Positions 32,929 through 41,548 of a stretch of DNA of 64,000 nucleotides are shown here, piece after piece. Within the stretch, counting starts at the first letter, position 1, and each line of letters opens with the position of its first letter. Below the pieces are notes generated by a model that saw nothing but the letters and a program-made list of their open reading frames with translations, had not been told where the DNA came from and made no database searches. Made by a program: the position numbers and the translations under genes. The stretch is from Planctomycetia bacterium (GTDB lineage: Bacteria; Planctomycetota; Planctomycetia; Pirellulales; Thermoguttaceae): contig JAUNBJ010000004.1 in assembly GCA_030535245.1 (NCBI GenBank), positions 1 through 64,000 of the forward strand, given 5' to 3'.

Positions 32929-33789
32929 CTAGTTTGCAAGTTTCAGTTGACCGTAACGACGAGACTTACGCCGACGCACGATCGCCTTGTTCGATGACTT
33001 ATGACGCTGACGTGTGGAGTGACCCTTGGTCGGCTTACCCTGCGGAGTGACCGGGTTACGACCACCCTTCGTACGACCTTCACCACCACCATGCGGGTGA
33101 TCTATCGGGTTCATCGCCGTGCCTCGTACGTGAGGACGACGACCCTTCCATCGATTACGCCCCGCTTTGCCAATCACGATGTTCATGTTGTCGCCGTTAC
33201 CAACTTCACCAAGAACCGCGCGGCACTCGACCGGAATTCGACGAATTTCTCCACTGGGCAACGTAATCTGCGCCCAACCCTCCTGACGGGCCATCAGCGT
33301 CGCATAAACGCCCGCCGAACGGCACATCCGCGCCCCATGACCCGGCTGAAGCTCAATGTTGTGAATCGTGCTGCCCAACGGAATCTGCGAAAGCGGAAGG
33401 CAATTGCCCACGCTCACCACCGCATCTTTACCACTGGCAACCTTCATCCCCTTCTGGAGTCCCTTGGGGGCGATAATGTAACGTTTCTCACCATCCACAT
33501 AGTGCAGCAACGCAATGCGCGCCGTACGGTTCGGATCATACTGAACCGAATCCACCACCGCTTCCACTCCGTCCTTGTTCCGACGGAAATCAATCAAGCG
33601 GTACTGCTTCTTGTGTCCTCCACCTCGATGACGACACGTAATAATCCCCTGATGATTACGTCCGTTCGTGCGGCGTTTCGGCTCAAGAAGCGATTTCTCT
33701 ACCTTCGCGCCCGGCGTCAGATCAGCAAAGTCACTGACCGAAGCGTTACGGCGTCCCGGAGACGTTGGCTTGTAGTGTCGAATTCCCAT
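32929..33789 (-). CDS. rplB: 50S ribosomal protein L2
   Basis: 286 residues. Conserved pieces include [39 protein letters not shown] and the peptidyl-transferase-proximal [20 protein letters not shown] with the invariant His. A 106-base spacer separates it from rplW upstream. Confidence 0.98.
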   Translation of the reverse strand: MGIRHYKPTSPGRRNASVSDFADLTPGAKVEKSLLEPKRRTNGRNHQGIITCRHRGGGHKKQYRLIDFRRNKDGVEAVVDSVQYDPNRTARIALLHYVDGEKRYIIAPKGLQKGMKVASGKDAVVSVGNCLPLSQIPLGSTIHNIELQPGHGARMCRSAGVYATLMARQEGWAQITLPSGEIRRIPVECRAVLGEVGNGDNMNIVIGKAGRNRWKGRRPHVRGTAMNPIDHPHGGGEGRTKGGRNPVTPQGKPTKGHSTRQRHKSSNKAIVRRRKSRRYGQLKLAN

Positions 33790-33895
33790 GATTTTATCCT
33801 GTTATCTGTTACCCGCCCGGAACACCCGTGCGGTGACTTATGCGGTCGTATTCCTGATTCTACGTAAACCTTTGCACGACCACCACTCACATTGT

Positions 33896-34204
33896 TTAGA
33901 AGAAATCGATCCGGTGCTCCTCATTCAGGAACACAATCGCCTTCTTCCAGCAGCTCGTCTTAAACAGTCGCTGCTTGAACCGACGCGGCTTGCCATGCCG
34001 ATTCTGTGTATTCACTTTTTCAACTTTCACGTTGAACAATTCTTCCACGGCGTCTTTAATTTCCTGCTTCGTAGCGTCGGGATGGACCTGAAACGCGTAG
34101 GAATTAAATCGGTTCGCCTTGTGGACGCCCTTCTCCGTAACGAGAGGACGAATGATAACCTGATGCGGTTCCAAAATCAGGCCAGCGCCTTTAATCTCAG
34201 CCAT
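33896..34204 (-). CDS. rplW: 50S ribosomal protein L23
   Basis: 102 residues. [19 protein letters not shown] and [26 protein letters not shown] are typical. L23 docks trigger factor and SRP at the exit tunnel. It lies 14 bases after rplD. Confidence 0.96.
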   Translation of the reverse strand: MAEIKGAGLILEPHQVIIRPLVTEKGVHKANRFNSYAFQVHPDATKQEIKDAVEELFNVKVEKVNTQNRHGKPRRFKQRLFKTSCWKKAIVFLNEEHRIDFF

Positions 34205-34218
34205 GATACGTCCTTTCC

Positions 34219-34887
34219 TTACTCAGCTATTTCCTCAGGGGTATTCGCAGTGCTCTTCGCAGCCGCAACCTTGCCACGGAATGCGTCCAACGCCGCACGC
34301 GTCATTACAACCTTACGCGGCTTGAGAATCTCCAAAGCGTTCAAATCCGATACCGGAAGCACCTGCAAACCCGGAATGTTTCGCCCGCTCTTGTAAAGAT
34401 TCAGATCGTATCCCGAAATCGCGAACAACGTCGTCGTACCACATACGTTCAACGCCGTCAGTACGCCCGCCATCTCTTTCGTCTTGGGAGCATCCATACT
34501 GAAATCTTCCACCAAAATGACCTGCTGCGACTCAAACTTCGCTCGCAACGCCATCCGGGTCGCCGCCTGCAACGCCTTGCGAGGCAAACGATACGTCCAG
34601 TCCATCGGACGCTTCGCATGAATGTGACCGCCACCTCGGCGAACACCACTCCTCTTGTGACCGGCACGCGCGTTCCCCGTACCTTTTTGCTTGTACATCT
34701 TCTTCGTGGAACCAGCCACCTCACCACGCGTCTTGGTCTTCGCAGTTCCCTGGCGCTGATTCGTCTGGTACATGACCACGGCATCGTGAAGCAGTTGTTT
34801 GCTGATATTCCCAGCGAGCTCCTTTTCGTCGAACTCGTAGGTATCTACCTGCTTGCCATTACGGTCAAAAATCGGCAGACTGACCAT
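34219..34887 (-). CDS. rplD: 50S ribosomal protein L4
   Basis: 222 residues. The extended loop [20 protein letters not shown] and [20 protein letters not shown] is diagnostic. The C-terminus has [19 protein letters not shown] 269-base structured spacer precedes it after rplC, the largest gap in the operon. In other bacteria L4 is an autogenous regulator of S10-type operons, so the spacer is a good place to look for its binding site. Confidence 0.97.
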   Translation of the reverse strand: MVSLPIFDRNGKQVDTYEFDEKELAGNISKQLLHDAVVMYQTNQRQGTAKTKTRGEVAGSTKKMYKQKGTGNARAGHKRSGVRRGGGHIHAKRPMDWTYRLPRKALQAATRMALRAKFESQQVILVEDFSMDAPKTKEMAGVLTALNVCGTTTLFAISGYDLNLYKSGRNIPGLQVLPVSDLNALEILKPRKVVMTRAALDAFRGKVAAAKSTANTPEEIAE

Positions 34888-35156
34888 GATAGTCTCTTCT
34901 CTCTTCTTGAGGATTGTTTTCTAACCAAACACTCTAAGGTGAAACCAACGGCTCAAATCAAGTGCTTTGCGGACCTGTCATCCTTTCACCTGGCGGCGAA
35001 AATTGGTTATCTTTTTTTGCCTGCCGTAAAGCTCGGCAAAAGTGCGGTCCGACCGGAACGTCCGGGTTTGGAATTGCTTCCTGACGGGACTTTCACCCAT
35101 CCGTCGTTACTCTATATCCATAAAAATTGGCCCTGAACCTCGCGCCTTGCGGCCCA
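34888..35156 (-). other. Structured rplC-rplD spacer, candidate regulatory RNA
   Basis: 269 bases inside an otherwise tight operon with no convincing reading frame. Hairpins seen on the transcript include CCGGA-CGT-TCCGG (35053-35065), TGCCG with CGGCA (35022-35038) and GACGG with CCGTC nearby. It may be an autoregulatory or processing element of rplD-rplW. No Rfam-like motif is recognised, so this is a candidate only. Confidence 0.4.
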
Positions 35157-35879
35157 TCAGTTCATGACCAATTCACCTTCCAATTTGTTCGGACGCGGCT
35201 GCATGTTCGTCGGACGAATCGTTACGTAGGAACCGTTCGCTCCCGGTACGCCACCCTTGATCAACATCAGATTGTTGTCCTTGTCCAAACGCACAATCGC
35301 AATGTTCCGAACCGTTACCTGCGTCGCACCATACTGTCCAGGCATCCGCTTGCCCTTCAATACACGGCTCGGATACGCACTACAGCCCGTACCGCCCATA
35401 TGTCGATGGCACTTCTTCACACCATGGCTGGCACGCTGACCCGCAAAGTTGTGACGCGTCATCGTTCCGGCATAGCCACGACCCTTGCTCGTGGAAATCA
35501 CATCCACCGCCGTCGTGCCCTCAAATACCGAAACGTCCAGCTTCTGGCCTACCTGATAATCCGCAGCGTTGCAACGGAACTCACGAATCATTTTCTTCGG
35601 TTCGCAGCCGGCTTTCACACGGGTCTCCCCGGCGGCCGCCATGGCCTTCTGACGCTTGCTGTCGATATCCGCAACATGTCCGCGTTCCGCACGGGAAGCA
35701 CGCGAGCGTTTCTTGTCGTCAAAACCGATCTGAATGGCTTCATAACCATCTTTGTCTCCGGTCTTGACCTGGAGCACATCGCACGGACCCACTTCCAGAA
35801 CCGTCACGGGAATCGCTTTTCCCGAAACCTCGTAGACCTGAGTCATTCCAATTTTGCGTCCGAGTAATCCAACACTCAT
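35157..35879 (-). CDS. rplC: 50S ribosomal protein L3
   Basis: 240 residues from the ATG at 35879 (MSVGLLGRKIGMTQVY), with AAGGTGAG upstream. A frame extension of six codons is ignored. TSKGRGYAGTMTRHNFAGQ and SHGVKKCHRHMGGTG surround the peptidyl-transferase-facing loop. It is preceded by a 204-base spacer after rpsJ that carries small hairpins, such as CGGGG-TTCG-CCCCG near 36036-36048. Confidence 0.97.
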   Translation of the reverse strand: MSVGLLGRKIGMTQVYEVSGKAIPVTVLEVGPCDVLQVKTGDKDGYEAIQIGFDDKKRSRASRAERGHVADIDSKRQKAMAAAGETRVKAGCEPKKMIREFRCNAADYQVGQKLDVSVFEGTTAVDVISTSKGRGYAGTMTRHNFAGQRASHGVKKCHRHMGGTGCSAYPSRVLKGKRMPGQYGATQVTVRNIAIVRLDKDNNLMLIKGGVPGANGSYVTIRPTNMQPRPNKLEGELVMN

Positions 35880-36083
35880 TGTTCTCACCTTTGACATGCC
35901 GCCTTTCAGGAGAAATCCGCATTTTCAAGACGCGGCTCTTACCCAAAAAACGTCGACCTCTTTAGCTTTCTCTGAACTTCGTCTGCCGCGATGGTGCGGC
36001 TTGACTTTCACTGCGTTCCGAAAAAATATCCTCATCGGGGCGAACCCCGCCACTTTTATCTATCTACACCACTACTCTATTTA

Positions 36084-36410
36084 TTAGCGGCCCGTAGCCT
36101 TGATCTTGATCTCCACACCCGCCGGCAACGTCAGCTTGTTCAGCGCGTCCACCGTCTTTTGCGTCACTTCCGCAATGTCGATTAAGCGTTTGTGCGTACG
36201 AATCTCGTATTGCAAACGCGCTTTCTTGTCGATGTGCGGGCTAGACAGGACTGTATAACGTTCAATCCTCGTGGGAAGCGGAATCGGACCCCGGACGACA
36301 CTGCCATTGCGTTTCGCCGTATCAACAATTTCCGCAGCACTCTGATCAATAATCGCGTGATCGTATGCTTCCATCCGGATTCTAATAATGTTGCTACTCT
36401 GCCCAGCCAC
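36084..36410 (-). CDS. rpsJ: 30S ribosomal protein S10 (GTG start)
   Basis: 108 residues: [35 protein letters not shown] and [20 protein letters not shown]. The open frame begins upstream, but the family start and the perfect AGGAGG five bases before it point to a GTG at 36408-36410. It is the first gene of the S10-spc operon, 68 bases downstream of the predicted transcript start. fusA and tuf are not adjacent. Confidence 0.95.
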   Translation of the reverse strand: MAGQSSNIIRIRMEAYDHAIIDQSAAEIVDTAKRNGSVVRGPIPLPTRIERYTVLSSPHIDKKARLQYEIRTHKRLIDIAEVTQKTVDALNKLTLPAGVEIKIKATGR

Positions 36411-36484
36411 GACAGCCTCCTGTTTCCATTCCACGTTACCAAAGATACTACGACTTTGGACTTCTTGCCCAAATGTGAATGAGG

Positions 36485-36512
36485 ATTCTACCTCATTTTT
36501 CCATCCTGTCAA
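36485..36512 (-). promoter_or_regulatory. Promoter of the S10-spc ribosomal operon
   Basis: On the minus strand a perfect TTGACA (36507-36512) and TAGAAT (36485-36490) are 16 bases apart. It is the only strong promoter upstream of rpsJ. Confidence 0.75.
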
Positions 36513-36838
36513 CGGGGGAGGCTGCCATTTTTTTAATTTCTTTACACCATTTTGGTAAATGGCTTTTTCTTGAACTTATGGCTACCTTCCACTGTCGGGA
36601 TGTGAAGAAAGGAATTTACCACGTTCCCCAAATTACTCAAGGGGGGTACCCTCCAATTTTTAAAAAATTTTCCAAAAATTTTTTTCTGCCCTTCCAAGCA
36701 CCCCCACTTTCCACGGGAACTTTGGTTATTTTAGGTTTTTGCCTTAACCATTAGACCGATTTTGCCGATTTTACTAAAAAGACCCGGATTAACGGAAATC
36801 CGAACCCTTACAAAAACAGAAAGCAATGAGGTATTGTC
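36513..36838. other. Intergenic A+T-rich region
   Basis: Between the S10 promoter and the small secreted protein gene there is A+T-rich sequence with short palindromic pieces (for example CCATTTTGGTAAATGG near 36548 and GGGGGGTACCCTCC near 36640). No gene is seen. The plus-strand promoter of the next gene is not clear. Confidence 0.5.
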
Positions 36839-37252
36839 ATGAAAGGTGCCTTCACTACGGCAATGCTGCTCGCGGGGTTGCTGGTCGCCGGACTTTCGTT
36901 CGACGCCAACGCCCAGAATTACGTCCAGGACGGCAATTTCTATAACGGCGGCAATGTCCAGGTTCAGAACGCCGGAAACCCCGGCACACCCTTGCCCTAC
37001 GCGGCAGGTTACAATCAGAGCTGGGGAAAAACGGGACGCAGTGCTCAGGACTGGAATCGGTTCTACCACTATCCCTACATTTATTATCCCCACAACTTCT
37101 ATCCGGCCGAGTATTTTCGCAGCTCCGACAACATGGTACGTCGTTACCCCAAAGAGATGCGGATTCCGATTTACGATCGGCGTAACTACAACTACTATGC
37201 CGAGCCGAAACCCTATCATCAGGGATTCCATTATACCGTGGATATTTTCTGA
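36839..37252 (+). CDS. Small secreted Tyr/Asn-rich protein
   Basis: 137 residues. An Ala/Leu-rich signal peptide (about 1-25, cleavage after ANA) is followed by a mature part rich in Asn, Gln, Tyr and Pro (NRFYHYPYIYYPHNFYP). This looks like a surface or periplasmic protein and not an enzyme. GAGGT precedes the ATG. A strong bidirectional terminator follows. The family is not recognised. Confidence 0.7.
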   Translation: MKGAFTTAMLLAGLLVAGLSFDANAQNYVQDGNFYNGGNVQVQNAGNPGTPLPYAAGYNQSWGKTGRSAQDWNRFYHYPYIYYPHNFYPAEYFRSSDNMVRRYPKEMRIPIYDRRNYNYYAEPKPYHQGFHYTVDIF

Positions 37253-37280
37253 TATTCGTTACTTCAACGTCTTATCCTGA

Positions 37281-37316
37281 AAAAAAGCATGGCGACGAAC
37301 CATGCTTTTTGTTTTT
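37281..37316. terminator. Bidirectional intrinsic terminator
   Basis: AAAAAGCATGG (37282-37292) pairs with CCATGCTTTTT (37300-37310). T-runs follow on plus (37306-37316) and an A-run precedes it (Ts on minus). It ends both the secreted-protein gene and the convergent alcohol dehydrogenase gene. Confidence 0.85.
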
Positions 37317-37338
37317 GCCCCTCTTTTTAACGAAACGG

Positions 37339-38493
37339 TTATTTCTTCGGCGGCGTCTGGTCGAGCGTTTTCAGGTCGATCACGTACCGGTATTTTGCGG
37401 TGCCGTTTTGCAGGTGCTCAAACGCTTCGTCGATTTTCCAGACCGGAATGACCTCCACGTGGGGGTAGATTCCATGTTTTATCGAGAAATCCATCATTTC
37501 CTGCGACTCGGCGATCCCTCCGATTTGGGAGCCGCACACGTGGCGACGCCCCAGAATCACAAGGGCGGCGGTGTTGAGCATCGGGGTATTCTCGGTAGCT
37601 GGCAGGCCGACGATAACCAGCTCGCCATCGGTCTGGAGCATGTTCACGTAGAAGATCGGGTCGTATTTGGCGGGAATGGTACTTAAAATAACGCGAAACG
37701 TATGTTCCAGCCCCTGGCATTCTTCCGGGTTCCGGACGTTGACGAACTTCGTGGCTCCCATGGCAAGGGCATCCTGGCGTTTCGATTCGTTCACATCGAA
37801 CACGGTGACTTCCGCCCCAAACGCGACGGCATACTGAACGGCCATGTGTCCCAACCCGCCAAAACCTGCCACGCCAACCTTGTCCCCCTTTTTCACCCGG
37901 GTGAATTTCAGCGGGGAATACGTCGTGATTCCCGCGCACATGAGCGGGCCGATTTTTTCCATGGGGGCGTCCTGTGGCACTTTGACGGCAAACTTTTCGG
38001 AAACGACCATGTTATTGGCATAGCCGCCGCAGGTGATTTCATTGCCATGAAACGTATCGGGAACGGCGTAGGAGAGGATCCGTCCGCCGGGCGTTTCGCA
38101 GTATTGCTCCTCCCCACGCTGGCACATTCCGCAATGCCCGCAGGAATTGACCATGCAGCCGACGGCAGCGTAATCCCCCACCTGGAATTTTTTGACCTTT
38201 TTACCAACGCGGACGACTTTCCCGACCATTTCGTGACCGGGCACCATGGGATACGGTTCCTCCCCCCAGTCGCCACGGACGAAATGCAGGTCGGTATGGC
38301 AGATTCCGCAGTAGAGCAAGTCCAGCAGAATATCCTCCTCCCCCACGGCATGTCGGGTAAAGGTGTAGGGTTGAAAGGAACCCTCTTTGGAAAACACGGC
38401 GTACCCCTTGGCGGGAATCCGCGTTTCCTCCGCCCACAGGGTTCCGCCTGCCAAAAGAAAAACCAACAACCAGAGTATGTTTCGATTTCGCAT
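37339..38493 (-). CDS. Zinc alcohol dehydrogenase with N-terminal signal peptide
   Basis: 384 residues of the medium-chain dehydrogenase, YahK/cinnamyl-alcohol type. The catalytic zinc ligands CGICHTDLH (Cys, His) and PGHEMVG are clear. The structural zinc cysteines lie in CGHCGMCQRGEEQYC. The Rossmann motif is GVAGFGGLGHMAVQ. Unusually, the protein begins MRNRNILWLLVFLLAGGTLWA, a good signal peptide or anchor, and no internal Met fits a cytoplasmic start. GAAGGAG precedes the ATG. Membrane anchoring, or export of an NAD(P)-dependent enzyme, is implied. An upstream copy of this leader DNA exists near 38835. Confidence 0.85.
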   Translation of the reverse strand: MRNRNILWLLVFLLAGGTLWAEETRIPAKGYAVFSKEGSFQPYTFTRHAVGEEDILLDLLYCGICHTDLHFVRGDWGEEPYPMVPGHEMVGKVVRVGKKVKKFQVGDYAAVGCMVNSCGHCGMCQRGEEQYCETPGGRILSYAVPDTFHGNEITCGGYANNMVVSEKFAVKVPQDAPMEKIGPLMCAGITTYSPLKFTRVKKGDKVGVAGFGGLGHMAVQYAVAFGAEVTVFDVNESKRQDALAMGATKFVNVRNPEECQGLEHTFRVILSTIPAKYDPIFYVNMLQTDGELVIVGLPATENTPMLNTAALVILGRRHVCGSQIGGIAESQEMMDFSIKHGIYPHVEVIPVWKIDEAFEHLQNGTAKYRYVIDLKTLDQTPPKK

Positions 38494-38587
38494 CCTTTTT
38501 CTCCTTCAAAAAACTTGTACAATGACTTACTACTTCGCTATCCAGAGGTTGGAAGCGGGTGCGATCAAACTTTCTGCGAGCCGGACG

Positions 38588-38711
38588 AATTCCCCTTCTT
38601 TGAAGGGGTACGCCCGTCAGGGCGGGGGGTAGTTCCGAAGTGGGGAACGCTTTCCCAAGTCAAAACACCCCGTCAGCCTACGGCTGCCACCCCTCTGAAA
38701 AGAGGGGAATT
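38588..38711. repeat. Palindromic MITE-like element with AATTCCCC ends
   Basis: Bounded by AATTCCCCTTC...GAAGGGG on the left and CCCCTCT...AGAGGGGAATT on the right. It contains GGGGTACGCCCGTC, GGGCGGGGGGTAGTTCCG and AAAACACCCCGTC. The internal block recurs at 40197-40275 with small changes. It carries no gene. The 38494-38853 gap holds only this element, the flanking repeats and a hairpin at 38793-38832. Confidence 0.65.
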
Positions 38712-38792
38712 ACCCATCTTGTCCAAATTCGCAAGGAAATTTGATCGCCCCCCTGGAAGCGTAATAGTTAGAACTACCACCGCTTCCAACCT

Positions 38793-38832
38793 TTTGAGAG
38801 GAAACATTTTTGAAAAATTGTTTCCTCTCAAA
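38793..38832. repeat. Perfect 13-bp inverted repeat downstream of the XylR-like gene
   Basis: TTTGAGAGGAAAC (38793-38805) and GTTTCCTCTCAAA (38820-38832) flank an A/T loop that is itself nearly palindromic. It may terminate the regulator's minus-strand transcript, but no U-tract follows. Confidence 0.5.
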
Positions 38833-38853
38833 CTCTCCTTCAAAAAACTTTTA

Positions 38854-40116
38854 CTATGGCTCACTACGTTCGCTTTTATTAATATTTCTTTTTACATAAA
38901 AATCGGGTTCCTCCGGCCCCGGACGTTCCCGGAACCCCTCCCCCTGAAGGCGGTACTGACGAGGCGTTTTGCCATGAAACTCTCGGAATGCACGAATGAA
39001 ATGCTCCACAAGAGGATACCCGACCTGAAGACCCACTTTTTCGATCGACAGACCTGTCTCCCGCAACAGGAGCCGGGCACGTTCCATCCGTACGCGAATC
39101 ATCTCCTCCTCCGGCGACCGACGAAGATACTCCTGAAACCACCGCAGAAGCGTCCGACGCGAAACGCAAAGGTGATCCGCAACCTCCTGCACGGAAATGC
39201 GACGCGTAGCATTCTCCCGGATGAACCGCAGCGCCTGCGTAAAATCGGGATGCTCCACCGCAATCGCATCGGTGGACTGTCGGGTAGTCACGCCAGCGGG
39301 TGGAATCCAGATCGGAAGTTCGGGGAGCGGATTCCCACGCATTTTCTCGTCGAGCAGCCGGGCGGCCTGGTAGCCGGTCTGCTGCCCGTTGGGATCAATG
39401 CTGGAGAGTGTCGGGGTGGTCGATTCGCACAGAATCTGGTTGTCGCCAACCCCCAGAACCGCCACCTCGTCCGGGACGGCAATCCCCTCCATCTGGCAGA
39501 GATTCAACAGAAAAATCGCGTTCACGTCGCGCGGGCAGAAAACCCCCACCGGTTTGGGGAGGTCGTGTAGCCACCGCACCAGAACCTTTTCCTGATCGGG
39601 GCGGAAATTGGGAGCATGAACCGACTCCGCTCGCCGGAGCGAAAAGGGGGAAACATGTACGTTATCGCCCCATTCCTTCACCGCCTGAATGTATTCCTGC
39701 CGAAAACCACGCGACCACCACGTTTGCCCAAAGCTGAACCAGGCGTAGTGCCGGAAACCCCGCTCCTGAAAATGTTTCGCCGCCATCTGCCCCAGCTGGT
39801 GTTCGTCGCTGAGGACTTCGGAAGGGCACTCCCCATGCTCCCCCAGCAGCTCTACCATTGGAATCTGACGTTGGCTCAACTGTTCGGAAACTTCCGACTT
39901 GGCACTGCGGATGATCATCCCCTCCCCCTGCCAGGAGCGAATCCAGGAGGGGACTTTTTTAATCGGCCCCTGATCGACCAGAAACAGCACCCAATTCCCC
40001 TGTTCCTTGGCGTAACGGGAGATTCCCCGAACGATTTCCAGCGAATAGGAAAACGTCGTCTCCAGCAAGATCAGGATCCGTTTTCGATTCGGGGAAGATT
40101 TTTCGGAATGTCTCAT
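38854..40116 (-). CDS. XylR-like (AraC-type) transcriptional regulator
   Basis: 420 residues. The N-terminal two thirds resemble the LacI/periplasmic-binding sensor fold (KRILILLETTFSYSLEIVRG, then VLGVGDNQILCESTTPTLSS with DPNGQQTGYQAA), which binds a sugar effector. Residues about 290-395 form an AraC-type double HTH domain (ISVQEVADHLCVSRRTLLRW, EKVGLQVGYPLVEHFIRAF). This architecture matches E. coli XylR. It is transcribed divergently from the GH99-like gene, so it probably controls the neighbouring glycan locus. The last residues (about NINKSERSEP) are encoded in a dispersed repeat. The native tail may have been replaced. Confidence 0.88.
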   Translation of the reverse strand: MRHSEKSSPNRKRILILLETTFSYSLEIVRGISRYAKEQGNWVLFLVDQGPIKKVPSWIRSWQGEGMIIRSAKSEVSEQLSQRQIPMVELLGEHGECPSEVLSDEHQLGQMAAKHFQERGFRHYAWFSFGQTWWSRGFRQEYIQAVKEWGDNVHVSPFSLRRAESVHAPNFRPDQEKVLVRWLHDLPKPVGVFCPRDVNAIFLLNLCQMEGIAVPDEVAVLGVGDNQILCESTTPTLSSIDPNGQQTGYQAARLLDEKMRGNPLPELPIWIPPAGVTTRQSTDAIAVEHPDFTQALRFIRENATRRISVQEVADHLCVSRRTLLRWFQEYLRRSPEEEMIRVRMERARLLLRETGLSIEKVGLQVGYPLVEHFIRAFREFHGKTPRQYRLQGEGFRERPGPEEPDFYVKRNINKSERSEP

Positions 40117-40145
40117 TAGGGCAATATTTTGGCGAAAAAAGGCAC

Positions 40146-40174
40146 TTGTTTTCCCTGTCTATCCAAATTATAAT
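40146..40174 (+). promoter_or_regulatory. Divergent promoter region between regulator and glycan genes
   Basis: Plus strand: TTGTTT (40146-40151) and TATAAT (40169-40174) are 17 bases apart, serving the GH99-like gene. On minus, TATAAT lies at 40167-40172 for the regulator. The two -10 boxes overlap, so binding by the XylR-like protein could switch both directions. Confidence 0.5.
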
Positions 40175-40196
40175 GGAAATCGACGTGAGATGGAAG

Positions 40197-40275
40197 GGGT
40201 ACGCCCGTAGGGCGGGGGGTAGTTCCGGAGAGCAGGAGTGCTCTCCCTCCCCAAAACACCCCGTCCGCCGGGTTT
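40197..40275. repeat. Second copy of the palindromic GC-rich repeat
   Basis: GGGGTACGCCCGT followed by AGGGCGGGGGGTAGTTCCG and ending in AAAACACCCCGTC, like 38610-38675. It lies in the untranslated leader of the GH99-like gene, after the promoter. The inner part (GGAGAGCAGGAG, GTGCTCTCC) forms another hairpin. Confidence 0.65.
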
Positions 40276-40293
40276 CCTACGCGATTGATTTTG

Positions 40294-40337
40294 AAATACA
40301 TCGTCGCCTGGGGCATCGCAGGGATGGTCAGGTGGTT
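40294..40337 (+). repeat. 44-base hairpin leader repeat, copy 1
   Basis: Begins AAATACATCGTCGCC and ends GTCAGGTGGTT. It is identical to 41549-41592. It folds as CCTG/CAGG plus CATC/GATG arms around GCAGG. It lies 25 bases before the ATG of the GH99-like gene. The frame through it is open and in phase with the gene, but signal peptides start downstream. Confidence 0.75.
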
Positions 40338-40362
40338 CGATTGCCTCAATAAGGAGAGAAAA

Positions 40363-41520
40363 ATGCGATTTTGGATGATGAGTTTGATGGCGGTTTTTTC
40401 GTTTTTTCCCTGTGCGGCCAGTGAGGAAATGGCGGAGAAACCTCTCGTCGGAGCAATTCGCTGGGATGCCTGGTACGGGAAAGTGCCGGAAGGGGTGTCG
40501 TTGCCCGACCCGCGGCAATATCCCGGTGCTCCCGAAGGTTTGAATATCAGTCCCGATCCGGGCGCGGAGACACGGCGTGCGCTTTCGGAGCCTGCTGTTT
40601 GGGAGTATCGCCTTCCGTTTTATACCGAGCTGGACGCGGACGGCAAAGTGGTCGATATTCCTGGAAATTCACCCGAAGTGATGGCCAAAGAGCTTGCGTT
40701 GGCTCACGATGCCGGACTGGACTATTGGGCGTTTGTCTTTTATCCCGAAGATTGTCCGTTGAGCTTCCTTCTCAAGACGTATCTGGAATCTCCTCATCGG
40801 GAAAAAATTCCGTTTTGTCTTTTTATGTTCCATGGTAACTACGGTTCTTTCAGCGAAGACCCTGCCATGCAGGAATATGCGCTGCGGCTTCTTTCCCACC
40901 CCAACTACCTGAAAGTGCAGGGGAATCGACCGGTACTTTTCATGAATTCGATCCGTGAGCGGACGAATGAGAAGCTGAAAAATGGCCTTTGGGACGAGTT
41001 TTGCCGTCGGCTTGCGGAAAAGGGTTTGGGGAAACCATACCTGATCTGCTGCGACTGGGACGTGCGGCGGAGCAAAGCTTTGCTGGACACGTTGGGCGGC
41101 GACGCGATTTCCAGCTACACTCCAGGGTTTCCTGAAGGAATCCATGTCCCCTACCGCCAATTGACGGAACACGCCCGGAATTTCTGGGAACGTTGCCAGG
41201 CGACCGGCGCCCCGGTCGTTCCTGTTTGCACAGCGGGCTGGGATCGCCGTCCGAGAGTTCTGAATCCTGTTTCCTGGGAACGTATTCCCAAAGATACCGC
41301 CAGCGAGTTCAAAAAATGTTGCCTTCCGGGGAAACCGGAGCAGATTGCCCAGCACGTTGCCGAGGCGATACAGTGGAAAAAAGCTCATCCCAATCAGGAT
41401 GGCGTGTCGATGATTCTCATTTATGCCTGGAACGAATTCGACGAAGGGGGTTGGCTGGCTCCGACGCTGGGAGAGGGGAACGCACGTCTGGAAGCACTGA
41501 AAAAAGTCCTCTCAAAATAG
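40363..41520 (+). CDS. Secreted GH99-like glycoside hydrolase (WbsX-type)
   Basis: 385 residues. The start at 40363 gives a signal peptide (MRFWMMSLMAVFSFFPCAAS) and AAGGAGAG upstream. The mature domain has GAIRWDAWYGK, LAHDAGLDYWAFVFYPED, NRPVLFMNSI, YLICCDWD and the C-terminal YAWNEFDEGGWLAPTLGEGN. These fit the GH99-like/WbsX glycan-active domain. Members cleave or modify mannose-containing or complex glycans, but the exact bond is unknown. The open frame extends upstream through the 44-base repeat. It opens the enzyme cluster opposite the XylR-like regulator. Confidence 0.8.
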   Translation: MRFWMMSLMAVFSFFPCAASEEMAEKPLVGAIRWDAWYGKVPEGVSLPDPRQYPGAPEGLNISPDPGAETRRALSEPAVWEYRLPFYTELDADGKVVDIPGNSPEVMAKELALAHDAGLDYWAFVFYPEDCPLSFLLKTYLESPHREKIPFCLFMFHGNYGSFSEDPAMQEYALRLLSHPNYLKVQGNRPVLFMNSIRERTNEKLKNGLWDEFCRRLAEKGLGKPYLICCDWDVRRSKALLDTLGGDAISSYTPGFPEGIHVPYRQLTEHARNFWERCQATGAPVVPVCTAGWDRRPRVLNPVSWERIPKDTASEFKKCCLPGKPEQIAQHVAEAIQWKKAHPNQDGVSMILIYAWNEFDEGGWLAPTLGEGNARLEALKKVLSK

Positions 41521-41548
41521 AAAAAGAGGCGAACGGGTGGAAAATACA

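Larger units (their letters stand above)
38501..38875. repeat. Pair of imperfect 40-base direct repeats flanking a palindromic patch
   Basis: CTCCTTCAAAAAACTT begins both copies, 38501-38540 and 38835-38875, which then differ at a few positions. The first is the ribosome-binding region of the dehydrogenase gene. The second lies at the 3' end of the XylR-like gene. Part of the second copy (CACTACGTTCGCT to TTATTAATAT, 38862-38885) recurs at 61224-61247. This fits an insertion-like duplication. Confidence 0.6.

Noticed and set aside
34888-35156. Group II intron or SRP RNA in the rplC-rplD spacer
   Set aside because: Some short motifs look similar (GGGTGAAAGTCCC, GGAAGCA), but the conserved cores of these RNAs are absent.
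40285-40362. Longer N-terminus for the GH99-like and GH106-like proteins
   Set aside because: The in-phase extension is the repeated leader; the ATGs with ribosome-binding sites and signal peptides lie after it.
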